Shown here piece after piece: positions 18,589 to 28,117 of a stretch of 64,000 nucleotides of DNA; within the stretch, counting starts at the first letter, position 1, and the number at the start of each line of letters is the position of its first letter. Source of the DNA: Clostridium sp. AM22-11AC (GTDB taxonomy: Bacteria > Bacillota > Clostridia > Lachnospirales > Lachnospiraceae). The DNA lies in the NCBI RefSeq assembly GCF_003473545.1, contig NZ_QUCM01000013.1, forward strand, positions 1 through 64,000, given 5' to 3'. The notes beneath the pieces are model-generated. The model worked only from the letters and a program-made list of their open reading frames with translations, was not told where the DNA came from and made no database searches. Made by a program: the position numbers and the translations under genes.

Positions 18589-18606
18589 TTTATGCTGTCC
18601 TTTCCG

Positions 18607-18770
18607 CAAAACAAATGTCTGCTGCGCAGCCGCTTGTTTTATCTTCGCTCAAATACTCACGAATCCCGCGCTATCGCGCTCCACTGTCTGCTTTCGCAGA
18701 CGATTCGTTCGTTAATGGCTCGCCAAAAACAAATGTCTGCTGCGCAGCCGCTTGTTTTTGTCTTCACTCA
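18607..18770. repeat. Palindromic repeat cluster between recU and the DUF362 gene
   Basis: Two direct copies of a 45-base unit (18607-18651 and 18724-18770) each hold GCTGCGCAGC inside AAAACAA ... TTGTTTT arms. Between them lie GCGC-ATCGCGC and GTCTGC-GCAGAC hairpins. The 38 bases at 18683-18720 match 34448-34485 at 31 positions, so part of it is a dispersed element. The 288-base spacer is otherwise empty apart from the promoter. Confidence 0.75.
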
Positions 18771-18797
18771 TTACATTATATCAAATACAATTCATAT

Positions 18798-18826
18798 TTG
18801 CCATTCTTCATTTTTTGCACTATACT
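18798..18826 (+). promoter_or_regulatory. Promoter of the DUF362 gene
   Basis: TTGCCA (18798-18803) and TATACT (18821-18826) are 17 bases apart, 50 bases before the ATG. Confidence 0.7.
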
Positions 18827-18876
18827 ATAGAGAAAAAATATCACTTAAATATAATCACACAAAAGCGAGGTATTGT

Positions 18877-20007
18877 ATGGAACCATCAAAAGTTTATTTT
18901 ACTGATTTTCACACCGTTGCCTTTGGTGACGGACTTCCAACCAAGTTAAAGAAGCTGATCAAAAAAGCCGGTATCGAAAAACTGGATATGGACGGCAAAT
19001 TTGTTGCTATTAAGATGCACTTCGGAGAACTGGGAAATATCAGTTATCTTCGTCCTAACTATGCAAAAGCGGTTGCAGACGTAGTAAAGGAGTTTGGCGG
19101 AAAGCCATTTCTTACTGACTGTAATACCATGTATCCAGGAAGCCGCAAAAACGCTTTAGAGCACCTGGAATGTGCCTGGGAAAATGGATTTACACCGCTG
19201 ACTGTAGGATGTCCTATCCTTATTGGTGACGGTCTGAAAGGTACAGATGATGTAGATGTGCCGGTAGCAGGCGGGGAATATGTAAAAGAAGCAAAGATCG
19301 GCCGTGCGATCATGGATGCTGACGTATTTATCAGCCTGACTCATTTTAAAGGCCATGAAATGACTGGTTTTGGCGGAACTATCAAAAACATCGGTATGGG
19401 CTGCGGTTCCAGAGCCGGAAAGAAAGACCAGCACAGCAGCGGCAAACCACACATTGAGCAGGATGTCTGCAAAGGCTGCCGCAAATGCCAGAAGGAATGT
19501 GCCAACGGCGGTCTGATCTTTGATGAAACTGCCAGAAAAATGCATGTAGATCAGGAACACTGCGTAGGCTGCGGCCGCTGCCTGGGTGCCTGCAACTTCG
19601 ATGCCATTGCATTTGACAACGATACTGCAAATGAACTGTTAAACTGCCGTATGGCTGAGTATACCAAAGCGGTTGTAGACGGCCGTCCAAACTTCCATAT
19701 TTCCCTGGTAGTAGATGTATCCCCTAACTGCGACTGCCATGGTGAAAATGACGTTCCGATCCTTCCAAATATTGGAATGTTCGCCTCCTTCGACCCGCTG
19801 GCACTGGATCAGGCCTGCGTAGACGCCTGCCTCAAAGCCACCCCAATGCCAGGAAGCCAGCTTGCAAAGAACATGGCAAAAAAAGGTTTCGTAGACCACC
19901 ACGATCACTTCTGCAACTCTACTCCAGAGTCTGAGTGGAGAAGCTGCCTGGAACATGCAGAAAAGATTGGGCTTGGTTCAAGAAAGTATGAATTGATCGT
20001 TATGTAA
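18877..20007 (+). CDS. DUF362 domain protein with two 4Fe-4S clusters
   Basis: This 376-residue protein joins a DUF362 domain (about residues 1-190 and 270-376) to a ferredoxin insert with two CxxCxxC motifs, CKGCRKCQKEC and CVGCGRCLGAC, around 195-245. A GHEMTGFGGTIKNIGMGCGS segment is typical of the family. It probably moves electrons in the cytoplasm; no precise reaction is established. ATG 18877 follows GCGAGG. The frame is open far upstream through the repeat cluster, which I exclude because the promoter lies inside it. It is monocistronic with a strong terminator. Confidence 0.88.
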   Translation: MEPSKVYFTDFHTVAFGDGLPTKLKKLIKKAGIEKLDMDGKFVAIKMHFGELGNISYLRPNYAKAVADVVKEFGGKPFLTDCNTMYPGSRKNALEHLECAWENGFTPLTVGCPILIGDGLKGTDDVDVPVAGGEYVKEAKIGRAIMDADVFISLTHFKGHEMTGFGGTIKNIGMGCGSRAGKKDQHSSGKPHIEQDVCKGCRKCQKECANGGLIFDETARKMHVDQEHCVGCGRCLGACNFDAIAFDNDTANELLNCRMAEYTKAVVDGRPNFHISLVVDVSPNCDCHGENDVPILPNIGMFASFDPLALDQACVDACLKATPMPGSQLAKNMAKKGFVDHHDHFCNSTPESEWRSCLEHAEKIGLGSRKYELIVM

Positions 20008-20020
20008 ATACAGTTATGAA

Positions 20021-20056
20021 AAACCGCCCGGACTTGATCGGTCCGGGCGGTTTTTT
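20021..20056. terminator. Strong bidirectional terminator
   Basis: An 11-base perfect stem, ACCGCCCGGAC with its complement, 7-base loop, A-tract on one side and TTTTTT on the other. It separates the DUF362 gene from convergent trpS. Confidence 0.9.
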
Positions 20057-20110
20057 CATATGACCTTATATAAAAACTTATACGATCTTTTATCGCTTTT
20101 TCAGATATAC

Positions 20111-21208
20111 TTACGCATCTGCCTCACTGGAAAATCTAGCTGCCTGCTCTGCGATCAGCTCCTTATCTTCAAAGTAGTTGATCTTCATAGCGCGCTTCAT
20201 CTCTGCAAGGGTCTGTGCTGCTTTCTTTTCTGCCTTGATGCTTCCCTCTTCCAGGATCTTGTATACAGCTGGAATGTCTTTTGCGATCTCTTTTCTGCGT
20301 TCTCTGATCGGGCGAAGTTCATCCTGGATCACGTTGTTTAAGAACTTCTTAACCTTAACGTCTCCAAGGCCGCCTCTCATATAATGAGCCTTTAATTCAT
20401 CCAGGTTCTTGTAATCTGGCAGATATTTTTCAAAGTGCTCATCACGGCAGAATGCATCCAGATAGATAAATACTGGATTTCCTTCTACCTGTCCCGGATC
20501 CTGAACGCGCAGGTGGTTCGGGTCTGTGAACATGGACATGATCTTCTTCTTGATTTCTTCTTCGGAGTCGGACAGATAGATGCAGTTTCCTAAGGACTTG
20601 CTCATTTTTGCCTTTCCGTCGATACCTGGCAGACGCAGACATGCTTTATTGTCTGGAAGCAGGATCTCAGGCTCTACCAGATTGCCGCCGTATACGGTAT
20701 TAAACTTGTGAACGATCTCACGAGTCTGCTCGATCATTGGAGCCTGGTCTTCACCAACCGGAACGGTGGTTGCCTTAAATGCAGTAATATCTGCTGCCTG
20801 GCTGATCGGGTAGGTAAAGAAACCAACTGGGATGCTGGTCTCGAAATTACGCATCTGGATCTCGGTTTTTACAGTAGGATTACGCTGTAATCTGGATACA
20901 GTTACCAGATCCATATAGTAGAAAGTCATCTCGCAAAGCTCCGGTACCTGGGACTGGATAAATAAAGTAGATTTTGCAGGATCCAGACCACAAGCCAGAT
21001 AGTCTAATGCTACCTCAATGATGTTCTGACGTACTTTTTCAGGGTTATCTGCATTATCTGTAAGAGCCTGTGCATCTGCGATCATGATGTAGATCTCATC
21101 AAACTGACCGGAATTCTGAAGCTCTACTCTTCTCTTTAAAGAACCTACATAATGTCCTACATGAAGGCGTCCGGTTGGACGGTCGCCGGTTAATATGATC
21201 TTTCCCAT
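20111..21208 (-). CDS. trpS: Tryptophanyl-tRNA synthetase
   Basis: This 365-residue class I synthetase charges tRNA-Trp. The HIGH motif appears as LHVGH at 15-19 and KMSKS in [11 protein letters not shown] near 205. The family GDRPTG start, the [17 protein letters not shown] stretch and [13 protein letters not shown] are present. Length is normal or slightly long. A promoter overlaps the stop of the upstream gene, so trpS can be expressed on its own. I see no T-box leader. Confidence 0.95.
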   Translation of the reverse strand: MGKIILTGDRPTGRLHVGHYVGSLKRRVELQNSGQFDEIYIMIADAQALTDNADNPEKVRQNIIEVALDYLACGLDPAKSTLFIQSQVPELCEMTFYYMDLVTVSRLQRNPTVKTEIQMRNFETSIPVGFFTYPISQAADITAFKATTVPVGEDQAPMIEQTREIVHKFNTVYGGNLVEPEILLPDNKACLRLPGIDGKAKMSKSLGNCIYLSDSEEEIKKKIMSMFTDPNHLRVQDPGQVEGNPVFIYLDAFCRDEHFEKYLPDYKNLDELKAHYMRGGLGDVKVKKFLNNVIQDELRPIRERRKEIAKDIPAVYKILEEGSIKAEKKAAQTLAEMKRAMKINYFEDKELIAEQAARFSSEADA

Positions 21209-21253
21209 TGTATTTTATCCTCTCGTTATATAATTGTTACAGTTATATGAATT

Positions 21254-21282
21254 AGCATACCCCAAAGCCACTTTTCTGTCAA
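21254..21282 (-). promoter_or_regulatory. trpS promoter overlapping the upstream stop codon
   Basis: TTGACA (21277-21282) and TATGCT (21254-21259) are 17 bases apart on the minus strand. The -35 hexamer contains the TGA of the pseudouridine synthase gene. Confidence 0.7.
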
Positions 21283-22337
21283 GAATTTGACTCCGCTGTC
21301 TCCAATCCTTCTCCTTTTAATACCTTCTTAAAAGCAGCAGGCAAAGGAGCGATAAACTCTTTTCCTGACAGATAATCCAGAGGCTGTGCCAGCTTTTCCG
21401 GCATGACAAGTTTCCAGGAATGTAAAAGCTGGGAGCGCACTTTATATTTCTTCTGGATCTGCTCATTCAACTTTGGATCTCCATACTTAAAATCTCCTAA
21501 AATAGGATGGCCAATAGAAGCCAGATGGGCACGGATCTGATGGCTGCGCCCAGTGATCAGAGTGACCCGCAAAAGTGTTGCTGTATCACTGCTCTTTACA
21601 GGCACGTATTCCGTCATAATAGGAACACTGCCTTCCACTTCTAACGGATAGATCTGCACCGTATTTTGGGCTTCATCTTTCTTTAAGAAACCGGCGATCA
21701 TCTGGGGCTTATCGATCTTGCCTTTGACGATACACTGATAATATTTATGGATGCTCCTGTCTTTTAAGACCCCGTTCATGATCTGAAGTCCGGCTAAAGA
21801 AGTTCCGGCAACTACCAGACCACTGGTATTGCGATCCAGACGGTTGCAGATCGAAGGCCGGAACGTGCGCAGCTGGCTTACCGGAAGATGCCCGGAGTCA
21901 ATGAGATAATTTAAAATGTGCTCATTTAGGGAAACATCCCCTTCTTTTGCTTTCTGTGAAAGCATTCCGGAAGGTTTATTTACGATCAAAACATTTTTAT
22001 CTTCGTATACGATAGATAACTCCTGTTTTTTCTTCCTGTTTCCATTTTCCCCGTTTTTCCCGGCTTTTCCCGAATTTCTGTCTTTTTCTTTTCCTAATGC
22101 TGCCAGTTCTGGAAGAGGCGCCGAAAACTTTTCAATGGTCTCATCTGCCAGAAACAGACTGATCTCATCCCCTTCTTCCACCCGTTCAGAACCATCACAC
22201 TTCTTTCCATTTAAGGTAATGTTTTTCTTTCGCATCATCTTATAAAGAAAGCCTTTTCCTGCCTGGCTTAAATATTTGGACAGCAGCTTATCCAGCCTCT
22301 GTCCTGCCTCATTGGAGGCCACTTTCAGTTTCTGCAT
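21279..22337 (-). CDS. RluA-family pseudouridine synthase
   Basis: This 352-residue enzyme should isomerise uridines in 23S rRNA, as RluC and RluD do. An S4 RNA-binding domain fills about 1-65, then a charged Lys/Asn/Gly-rich linker at about 85-110, then the catalytic domain with NRLDRNTSGLVVAG (catalytic Asp) and LITGRSHQIRAHLA. Target position cannot be decided between RluC- and RluD-type. It is the last gene of a five-gene operon and starts 2 bases after the SDR stop. Confidence 0.9.
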   Translation of the reverse strand: MQKLKVASNEAGQRLDKLLSKYLSQAGKGFLYKMMRKKNITLNGKKCDGSERVEEGDEISLFLADETIEKFSAPLPELAALGKEKDRNSGKAGKNGENGNRKKKQELSIVYEDKNVLIVNKPSGMLSQKAKEGDVSLNEHILNYLIDSGHLPVSQLRTFRPSICNRLDRNTSGLVVAGTSLAGLQIMNGVLKDRSIHKYYQCIVKGKIDKPQMIAGFLKKDEAQNTVQIYPLEVEGSVPIMTEYVPVKSSDTATLLRVTLITGRSHQIRAHLASIGHPILGDFKYGDPKLNEQIQKKYKVRSQLLHSWKLVMPEKLAQPLDYLSGKEFIAPLPAAFKKVLKGEGLETAESNS

Positions 22338-22338
22338 T

Positions 22339-23124
22339 TTACCAACGATCCTTTCCCGGTAAGTACTCTATCTTTTCCATCATATCTAAGATCAGGCTGT
22401 GTGGAAACACTTTTGCAAGGATCCAGAATGCATTCATAAAAAGCCCATAGACAGAAATTTCTCTTCCTGCAATGCTGTCCCGGATTGCTTTTGCCACAAC
22501 CTTTCCCGGTGCTGCCATAACCAGTTTTTTGTATAATGGAATTTCACCTGTTGTCTGTGCAATATCAAAAAATTCTGTGCGCACCGGTCCCGGGCAAATG
22601 GCAGTTACAAATATCTTTCTGCCCTTTAATTCCCTGTTTAATGCCCGGCTGTAGCTTAACACATAGGCCTTTGAAGCTGCATATACTGCAAAGCCCGGCT
22701 GGGGCAGAAAGGCTGCACTGGAAGCAAACTGCAGGATGCGGCTGTTCTGAGACATAAAAGGAAGGACCATGGTGGTAACAGCTGTCAGAGCAGTACAGTT
22801 TACCTGCACCATTCCTGACTGGTCTTTTTCAGACAGATCACATACATTTCCGATCTTTCCAAAACCAGCTGCATTTACCAGAAATTTCACCTGGGGTTTC
22901 AAGCGTTCTAACTCAGCTTTTAAGATCTCCCGTTCTTTTTCCTGACTCAGATCCAGAACAAATTTACGCACCGGAATATTTACTTTTTCTTCCAGTTTTA
23001 CCAGGCGCTCTTTTCGTCTTCCCACTGCCCAGATCTCATCCAGTCCTGGAAACTGCTCCCATAAGCGGATGGCGCATTCCCAGCCCATTCCAGAAGATGC
23101 TCCTGTTATAACAGCAATTTTCAT
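22339..23124 (-). CDS. Short-chain dehydrogenase/reductase
   Basis: This 261-residue classical SDR has the NAD(P) motif TGASSGMGWE at 7-16, the NAAGFG strand near 88 and the catalytic YAASKAY (Tyr and Lys) near 150. The PGPVRTEF loop follows. Substrate unknown. It starts 3 bases after ygiQ, with GAAAGGAAACTGACA before the ATG, so it is co-transcribed with RNA-modification genes. A link to that function is not evident. Confidence 0.88.
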   Translation of the reverse strand: MKIAVITGASSGMGWECAIRLWEQFPGLDEIWAVGRRKERLVKLEEKVNIPVRKFVLDLSQEKEREILKAELERLKPQVKFLVNAAGFGKIGNVCDLSEKDQSGMVQVNCTALTAVTTMVLPFMSQNSRILQFASSAAFLPQPGFAVYAASKAYVLSYSRALNRELKGRKIFVTAICPGPVRTEFFDIAQTTGEIPLYKKLVMAAPGKVVAKAIRDSIAGREISVYGLFMNAFWILAKVFPHSLILDMMEKIEYLPGKDRW

Positions 23125-23126
23125 TG

Positions 23127-25178
23127 TCAGTTTCCTTTCTTTTTATGAACGTTTCGGATGCCTTTTTTCTTACCTGCAGTTTTCGCTGCATTCATCTTGC
23201 TTCCTGACAGCTTTTCCATATTTCTGCCGCTTGCGCCTGTATTTCTTCCACCAGTATTTTTTCCTGCTGTATTCCTGTTATTTCCATTCCTGCTGTTTTC
23301 ATTCCTGCCAACCGCATTCTTGCCGCCGGAAACTCCCCCATGTCCACGAAACTCTTTCTCATCATGAGCGCTCTTATCAAAATTCCTTGGCTTGATCAGA
23401 CATTTCTTATCAAAGCCGATCAGATCCGTTCTTCCGGCAATCTTAAGAGCCTCTGCCACCAGGTCATAATTTTTCGGGTTCCGGTACTGGATCAGCGCTC
23501 TCTGCATAGCCTTCTCATGAGGATTAACAGGCACATACACCTTTTCCATGGTACGGCAGTCATATCCTGTATAATACATGCAGGTGGAAATGGTTGACGG
23601 TGTCGGATAAAAGTCCTGTACCTGCTCCGGCATGTAGCCCAGATCTCTTAAATACTCCGCCAGCTCCACCGCCTCTTTCATAGAAGAACCTGGATGGGAA
23701 GACATCAGATAAGGCACCAGATACTGGTCCTTTCCCAGCTTCTCATTCATCTGCTTGTATTCTTTTACAAACTCTCTGTATACACTGTTTTTCGGCTTGC
23801 CCATGCGCATGAGCACCTTATCTGCCACATGCTCCGGCGCAACTTTCAGCTGGCCGCTTACATGGTATTCGCAAAGTTCCCGTAAAAACTTCTTTCCCGG
23901 GTCCTTTAACAGATAGTCAAAACGGATACCGGAACGGATGAATACTTTCTTTACCTTTGGGATCGCACGCAGCTTTCTTAAGAGTGAAATATAATCACTG
24001 TGGTCCGCACGCAGGTTCTTACATGGTTCAGGGAACAGACACTGCTTATTAGGGCAGGCACCCTTAGTCAGCTGTTTTTCGCAGGCAGGGAAACGGAAAT
24101 TGGCAGTAGGTCCGCCAACATCATGGATATATCCCTTAAAATCAGGCTCTTCTGTAAGAAGTTTTGCCTCATCCACCAATGACTCATGGCTTCTTGCCTG
24201 GATGATCCTTCCCTGATGGAAAGTCAGTGCGCAGAAGCTGCATGCACCAAAACAGCCTCTGTTGCTGATTAGGCTGAATTTGATCTCACGGATAGCCGGG
24301 ACGCCACCGGCTGCCTCATAAGAAGGATGATAGCTTCTCATATATGGCAGAGCATACACATCATCCATCTCATCCTGTGTCAGTGGCTTTGCAGGCGGGT
24401 TCTGTACCACATAAACTTTGCCCTCATAAGGTTCCACCAGACGTTTTCCGGAAAACGGATCTGTATTGCTGTACTGTACAAAAAAGCTTTCTGCGTACCG
24501 TTTCTTATCTTCTAACAGCTCTGTATAGTCCGGAAGCAGCTTATAATCATAAACAGACTCCAGGCTCTTTGTCTTATAAACCGTACCGTCTATAAAAGTA
24601 ATATCCTTAATATCCAGTCCGCTGTCCAATGCATCTGCCAGTTCCACAATGGAATGTTCTCCCATTCCATAGGAAATAATATCTGCCTGGGCATCCAGCA
24701 AAATGGACCGCTTCATCTTATTGGACCAGTAATCATAATGAGCCAGACGGCGAAGGCTTGCCTCAATACCTCCGGCAATGATAGGCACATCTTTATAAGC
24801 AGAACGGATCAGGTTGCAGTATACCACCACTGCATAGTCCGGTCTTTTTCCCATTACCCCACCAGGAGTATAGGAGTCCTCTTTTCTGCGCTTTTTGGAT
24901 ACGGAATAATGGTTTACCATGGAATCCATATTTCCCGCAGACACCAAAAATCCCAGTCTTGGCCGTCCTAAGATCTGGATGCTCTTATTGTCCTTCCAGT
25001 CCGGCTGGGCAATGATACCTACCTTATAACCATGTGCTTCCAACAGCCTTGAAATAATGGCCGTTCCAAAAGAAGGATGGTCTACATAGGCATCACCGGA
25101 AACATAGACGAAATCGCACTGTTCCCAGCCCCTTTTTTTCATATCTTCTCTGTTGATCGGTAAATAATCATGTACCAT
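23127..25178 (-). CDS. YgiQ family radical SAM protein
   Basis: This 683-residue protein has the radical SAM cluster motif [11 protein letters not shown] near residue 310, with an N-terminal B12-binding-like region and C-terminal DUF3362-type segment. The last 60 residues are a Lys/Arg/Asn/Gly-rich tail ([20 protein letters not shown]), which may bind nucleic acid. The reaction of YgiQ proteins is not established. Its ATG directly follows the TAA of the preceding gene. Confidence 0.92.
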   Translation of the reverse strand: MVHDYLPINREDMKKRGWEQCDFVYVSGDAYVDHPSFGTAIISRLLEAHGYKVGIIAQPDWKDNKSIQILGRPRLGFLVSAGNMDSMVNHYSVSKKRRKEDSYTPGGVMGKRPDYAVVVYCNLIRSAYKDVPIIAGGIEASLRRLAHYDYWSNKMKRSILLDAQADIISYGMGEHSIVELADALDSGLDIKDITFIDGTVYKTKSLESVYDYKLLPDYTELLEDKKRYAESFFVQYSNTDPFSGKRLVEPYEGKVYVVQNPPAKPLTQDEMDDVYALPYMRSYHPSYEAAGGVPAIREIKFSLISNRGCFGACSFCALTFHQGRIIQARSHESLVDEAKLLTEEPDFKGYIHDVGGPTANFRFPACEKQLTKGACPNKQCLFPEPCKNLRADHSDYISLLRKLRAIPKVKKVFIRSGIRFDYLLKDPGKKFLRELCEYHVSGQLKVAPEHVADKVLMRMGKPKNSVYREFVKEYKQMNEKLGKDQYLVPYLMSSHPGSSMKEAVELAEYLRDLGYMPEQVQDFYPTPSTISTCMYYTGYDCRTMEKVYVPVNPHEKAMQRALIQYRNPKNYDLVAEALKIAGRTDLIGFDKKCLIKPRNFDKSAHDEKEFRGHGGVSGGKNAVGRNENSRNGNNRNTAGKNTGGRNTGASGRNMEKLSGSKMNAAKTAGKKKGIRNVHKKKGN

Positions 25179-26603
25179 TTATAAAACCTCGTAAAAATCA
25201 TGGATCAGCCGGTCAGCCAGCTGTTCCTTTTCTTCTTTCATTGTCTCTGAAAAATCATCTTCTACTGCAATGACATTCATTCCCGCATTTTTTCCTGCCA
25301 TGATACCGGCCGGAACATCCTCAAATACCAGACAGTTTTCCGGTTTTGCGCCCAGCCTTCTTGCCACCTCCAGGTAAATATCCGGTGCCGGTTTTCCGGC
25401 TGCCACTTCACAGGCAGTGGCAACTACCTGGAAATATTGTTCCAGTCCTAAAGACTTTAATACAGCATCTACCATTTCCCTTCCGTTGCTGGTAGCAATA
25501 CCTGCTTTAATGCCCCGGATGGAAATTTCTTCCAGAAATTCCCTTACCCCCGGTTTTACAGGTACTTCCTTCTGGTATTTTTCCAGAGACATTTCCACCC
25601 ACGCCTGTTTAATCTCTTCAATAGAGTCTGGCAGATTAAAACGTTCCTTAAAATATACTGCTGTTTCTGAAAAACTCATTCCCTCAATGGCTTTTTGCAG
25701 ATCAGACGGGCATTCCAGACCATAACGGCCCAGATATTCAACATCAATGGCTTCCCACATCCACATGGAGTCCACCAGAGTGCCATCTAAGTCAAATAAA
25801 ACAGCAGAAATGCCGTCTAAAATATGCGTCCGTTCTTTCTCATTGATCTTTCGTTCAAGAGCCTTAAGCTCTTCTTCCTTTAATGCCCGGTACTCTCCCG
25901 GCTTTAAAGACGGATCCAATACCAGCGGCCCCATGGTCATACGTTTTAAGTATACCACTTTACAGCCTAAAACTTCAAACATCCTTTTTACCTGGTGGAA
26001 TTTTCCTTCATGGATCCGCAGTGAAACTGCAGTCAGTCCCTCTTTCATTCCCGCCGGCGGGTCTAATATGACCAGCTCTGCAGGAAGCGTTTTTACACCT
26101 TCTTCTATTATAAGGCCTTCCTGCATCTGCTTTTTGGCATCCTTTGGAAGTGTTCCCTCTATGTAAGCCAGGTATATTTTATCTACATGTTTCTTCGGAG
26201 ACAGCAGCTCATGAGCCATTGCCCCGTCGTTGGTGATCAGCAGCAGTCCCTCTGTATCCAGATCCAGACGTCCCACCGGAAACAGGTCCTTGCGCAAAGC
26301 AGCGTCGATCAGACTTATTACAGTAGGATATTTCCCATCCTCTGTAGCTGATACAGTACCTGCCGGTTTATTTAACATAAAATATTCTGTGTGTGCATAA
26401 GAAACCGGCTGTCCGTCCAGTAAGACCACATCTTTTTCCGGATCTATTTTTCCATCCGTTGCCTTTATCACAGTTCCATTTACCTGGATCCGTCCTTTTT
26501 TCGCCATTTCCTTGATCTGGCTGCGGCTTCCTTTTCCCATTTCCACCAGAAATTTGTCCAGGCGCATACTGGAATTAGAAGCTTTTTTCTTCTTTTCTGC
26601 CAT
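25179..26603 (-). CDS. Fusion of RsuA-type pseudouridine synthase and HAD hydrolase
   Basis: This 474-residue protein joins two enzymes. Residues about 13-60 form an S4 domain and 70-245 an RsuA/RluB/E/F-type pseudouridine synthase, with catalytic Asp in GRLDLDTEGLLLITND and GKFHQVKRMFEVLG. Residues about 268-474 are a HAD phosphatase of the beta-phosphoglucomutase type: LFDLDGTLVDSM, ATSNGREM, GKPAPDIYLEVA and FEDVPAGIMAGKNAGM. Both halves keep their catalytic residues. The frame has no break at the junction, so the fusion is real as read. It lies second in the operon, 17 bases after the RNA methyltransferase. Confidence 0.92.
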   Translation of the reverse strand: MAEKKKKASNSSMRLDKFLVEMGKGSRSQIKEMAKKGRIQVNGTVIKATDGKIDPEKDVVLLDGQPVSYAHTEYFMLNKPAGTVSATEDGKYPTVISLIDAALRKDLFPVGRLDLDTEGLLLITNDGAMAHELLSPKKHVDKIYLAYIEGTLPKDAKKQMQEGLIIEEGVKTLPAELVILDPPAGMKEGLTAVSLRIHEGKFHQVKRMFEVLGCKVVYLKRMTMGPLVLDPSLKPGEYRALKEEELKALERKINEKERTHILDGISAVLFDLDGTLVDSMWMWEAIDVEYLGRYGLECPSDLQKAIEGMSFSETAVYFKERFNLPDSIEEIKQAWVEMSLEKYQKEVPVKPGVREFLEEISIRGIKAGIATSNGREMVDAVLKSLGLEQYFQVVATACEVAAGKPAPDIYLEVARRLGAKPENCLVFEDVPAGIMAGKNAGMNVIAVEDDFSETMKEEKEQLADRLIHDFYEVL

Positions 26604-26620
26604 ATTTCATTTATCCTCTC

Positions 26621-28024
26621 TTACTGCCAGCGCCAGCCTGCATAGTATTTATTTTTAAGGGTCATTCCATTGCCTTTGGCCCAGCCTAAAGGAAAGCCTT
26701 CTACTGTAACCAGACACCAGCCCTTTACCGGTTCTTCCTCATTTACAAGAATGATCGTTTCTCCTTTTAAATAGCGGATCACACGTTCATCCTCTGTTTT
26801 CAGATCAAGGCGTACCGGATATTCGTCTTTTTTTAATGCCATTGCAAACGCCTGGGATGGTTCAAAACGACCTTTCTTTAACTCACCCAGATGCAGCCCT
26901 GTTCGCAAAAACCGCAGCGGAAGTCCTGTTTTTAAGCCCTCCGGCAGATAATATACCTGCTCATCCCGGATATAGATACGGCCTAAATCCCATTCCTTCC
27001 TGCAGTTTTTCAGAAATTTCATCAGATCTTCCTGTTTGCCTGCTTCCTTGGCCCGCTTTGAAGCCTCTTTTTCATCTCCTGATAGCCTCAAAACAGCTGC
27101 ACCACTGCCAGAACCATTTTCATCCTCTTTCTTGTGGAATAATGCCAGGAAATGTCCTTCCCCCTGGATCCGGTGTGGGAACAGGCGGGCAGTCTGTGGA
27201 TATCCAAAACCATCCGAAAGTCCCTTAAACTGCTCTTTATCAATAGGAACCAGTTCCATGGATGGATATTTTTCTAAAATATACGCCACATTTTCCTCAT
27301 CTTCTTTTTTTGAGAAGGTACAGGTAGAATAAAGCATCATTCCTCCTGGTTTTAACATGGCCACAGCCTGCTCTAAGATCTCCCTCTGGATTGAGCTGTA
27401 ATAAGAGGGGCCTCTGCTTACCCAGTCCTTTACCATATCCTCTTCCCTGCGAAACATTCCTTCCCCGGAACATGGTGCATCTACTAAAATCTTATCAAAA
27501 AACTCCGGCCATACAGCTGCCAGTTTTCCCGGTTCTTCACTTAAAACAGAAATATTTTCTGCTCCTGCCAGTTCCAGGTTTTTAAGTAATGCTCTTGCCC
27601 TGGAATAACTGATGTCATTGGATACAAGCATTCCTTTTCCCTGAAGTTTTGCTGCCAGTTCCGTACTTTTTCCTCCCGGTGCCGCACATACGTCTAAGAC
27701 CTTATCTCCCGGTTCTACCGGAAGCACAGCCGCTGGTGCCATGGCACTGGGCTCCTGAAGATAATAAAGACCGGCATAATAAAAAGGATGTCTGGCAGGA
27801 CGTTCTGTGTCTTCATAATAAAATCCCTTTTCCGTCCAGTCTACAGGTGTCAGTTCCAGGTGGGAAAGATTTTTAAATTCCTCCGGCATAATTTTCAATG
27901 TATTTACACGCAGACCTGGTTTCCACGCTTCCTCATAGCTTTTTATATATGCCTCATATTCATCTCCTAAAAGCTGTTCCATTTCCTTTAAGAACGCTTC
28001 CGGCAGCTGTTTCACATCTGTCAT
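26621..28024 (-). CDS. RsmF-like 16S rRNA cytosine-5 methyltransferase
   Basis: This 467-residue SAM-dependent enzyme belongs to the RsmB/RsmF/Nop family. Motifs: VLDVCAAPGGKSTELA (SAM site), LVDAPCSGEGMFRREED with one catalytic Cys, and LYSTCTFSKKEDEEN with the second. The C-terminal third looks like the RsmF-type PUA extension. ATG 28024 follows AAGGAG; the ATG at 28042 is before that site. First gene of the RNA-modification operon. Confidence 0.9.
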   Translation of the reverse strand: MTDVKQLPEAFLKEMEQLLGDEYEAYIKSYEEAWKPGLRVNTLKIMPEEFKNLSHLELTPVDWTEKGFYYEDTERPARHPFYYAGLYYLQEPSAMAPAAVLPVEPGDKVLDVCAAPGGKSTELAAKLQGKGMLVSNDISYSRARALLKNLELAGAENISVLSEEPGKLAAVWPEFFDKILVDAPCSGEGMFRREEDMVKDWVSRGPSYYSSIQREILEQAVAMLKPGGMMLYSTCTFSKKEDEENVAYILEKYPSMELVPIDKEQFKGLSDGFGYPQTARLFPHRIQGEGHFLALFHKKEDENGSGSGAAVLRLSGDEKEASKRAKEAGKQEDLMKFLKNCRKEWDLGRIYIRDEQVYYLPEGLKTGLPLRFLRTGLHLGELKKGRFEPSQAFAMALKKDEYPVRLDLKTEDERVIRYLKGETIILVNEEEPVKGWCLVTVEGFPLGWAKGNGMTLKNKYYAGWRWQ

Positions 28025-28117
28025 ATCCTGCTCCTTATACATGCTACTACTTAAACATCATTTTTCAAAAGATCCGGCCATATATTAAAACAAACCCTGC
28101 ATTTAACCGGAGGCCCT

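Noticed and set aside
18607..18770. CRISPR array
   Set aside because: Only two direct repeats, each palindromic, with one long spacer; no cas genes. No other regular array is seen in the window.
18592..18876. Possible N-terminal extension of the DUF362 protein by 95 codons
   Set aside because: The stretch is the palindromic repeat cluster plus the promoter; the family starts at the ATG at 18877, which has a ribosome site.
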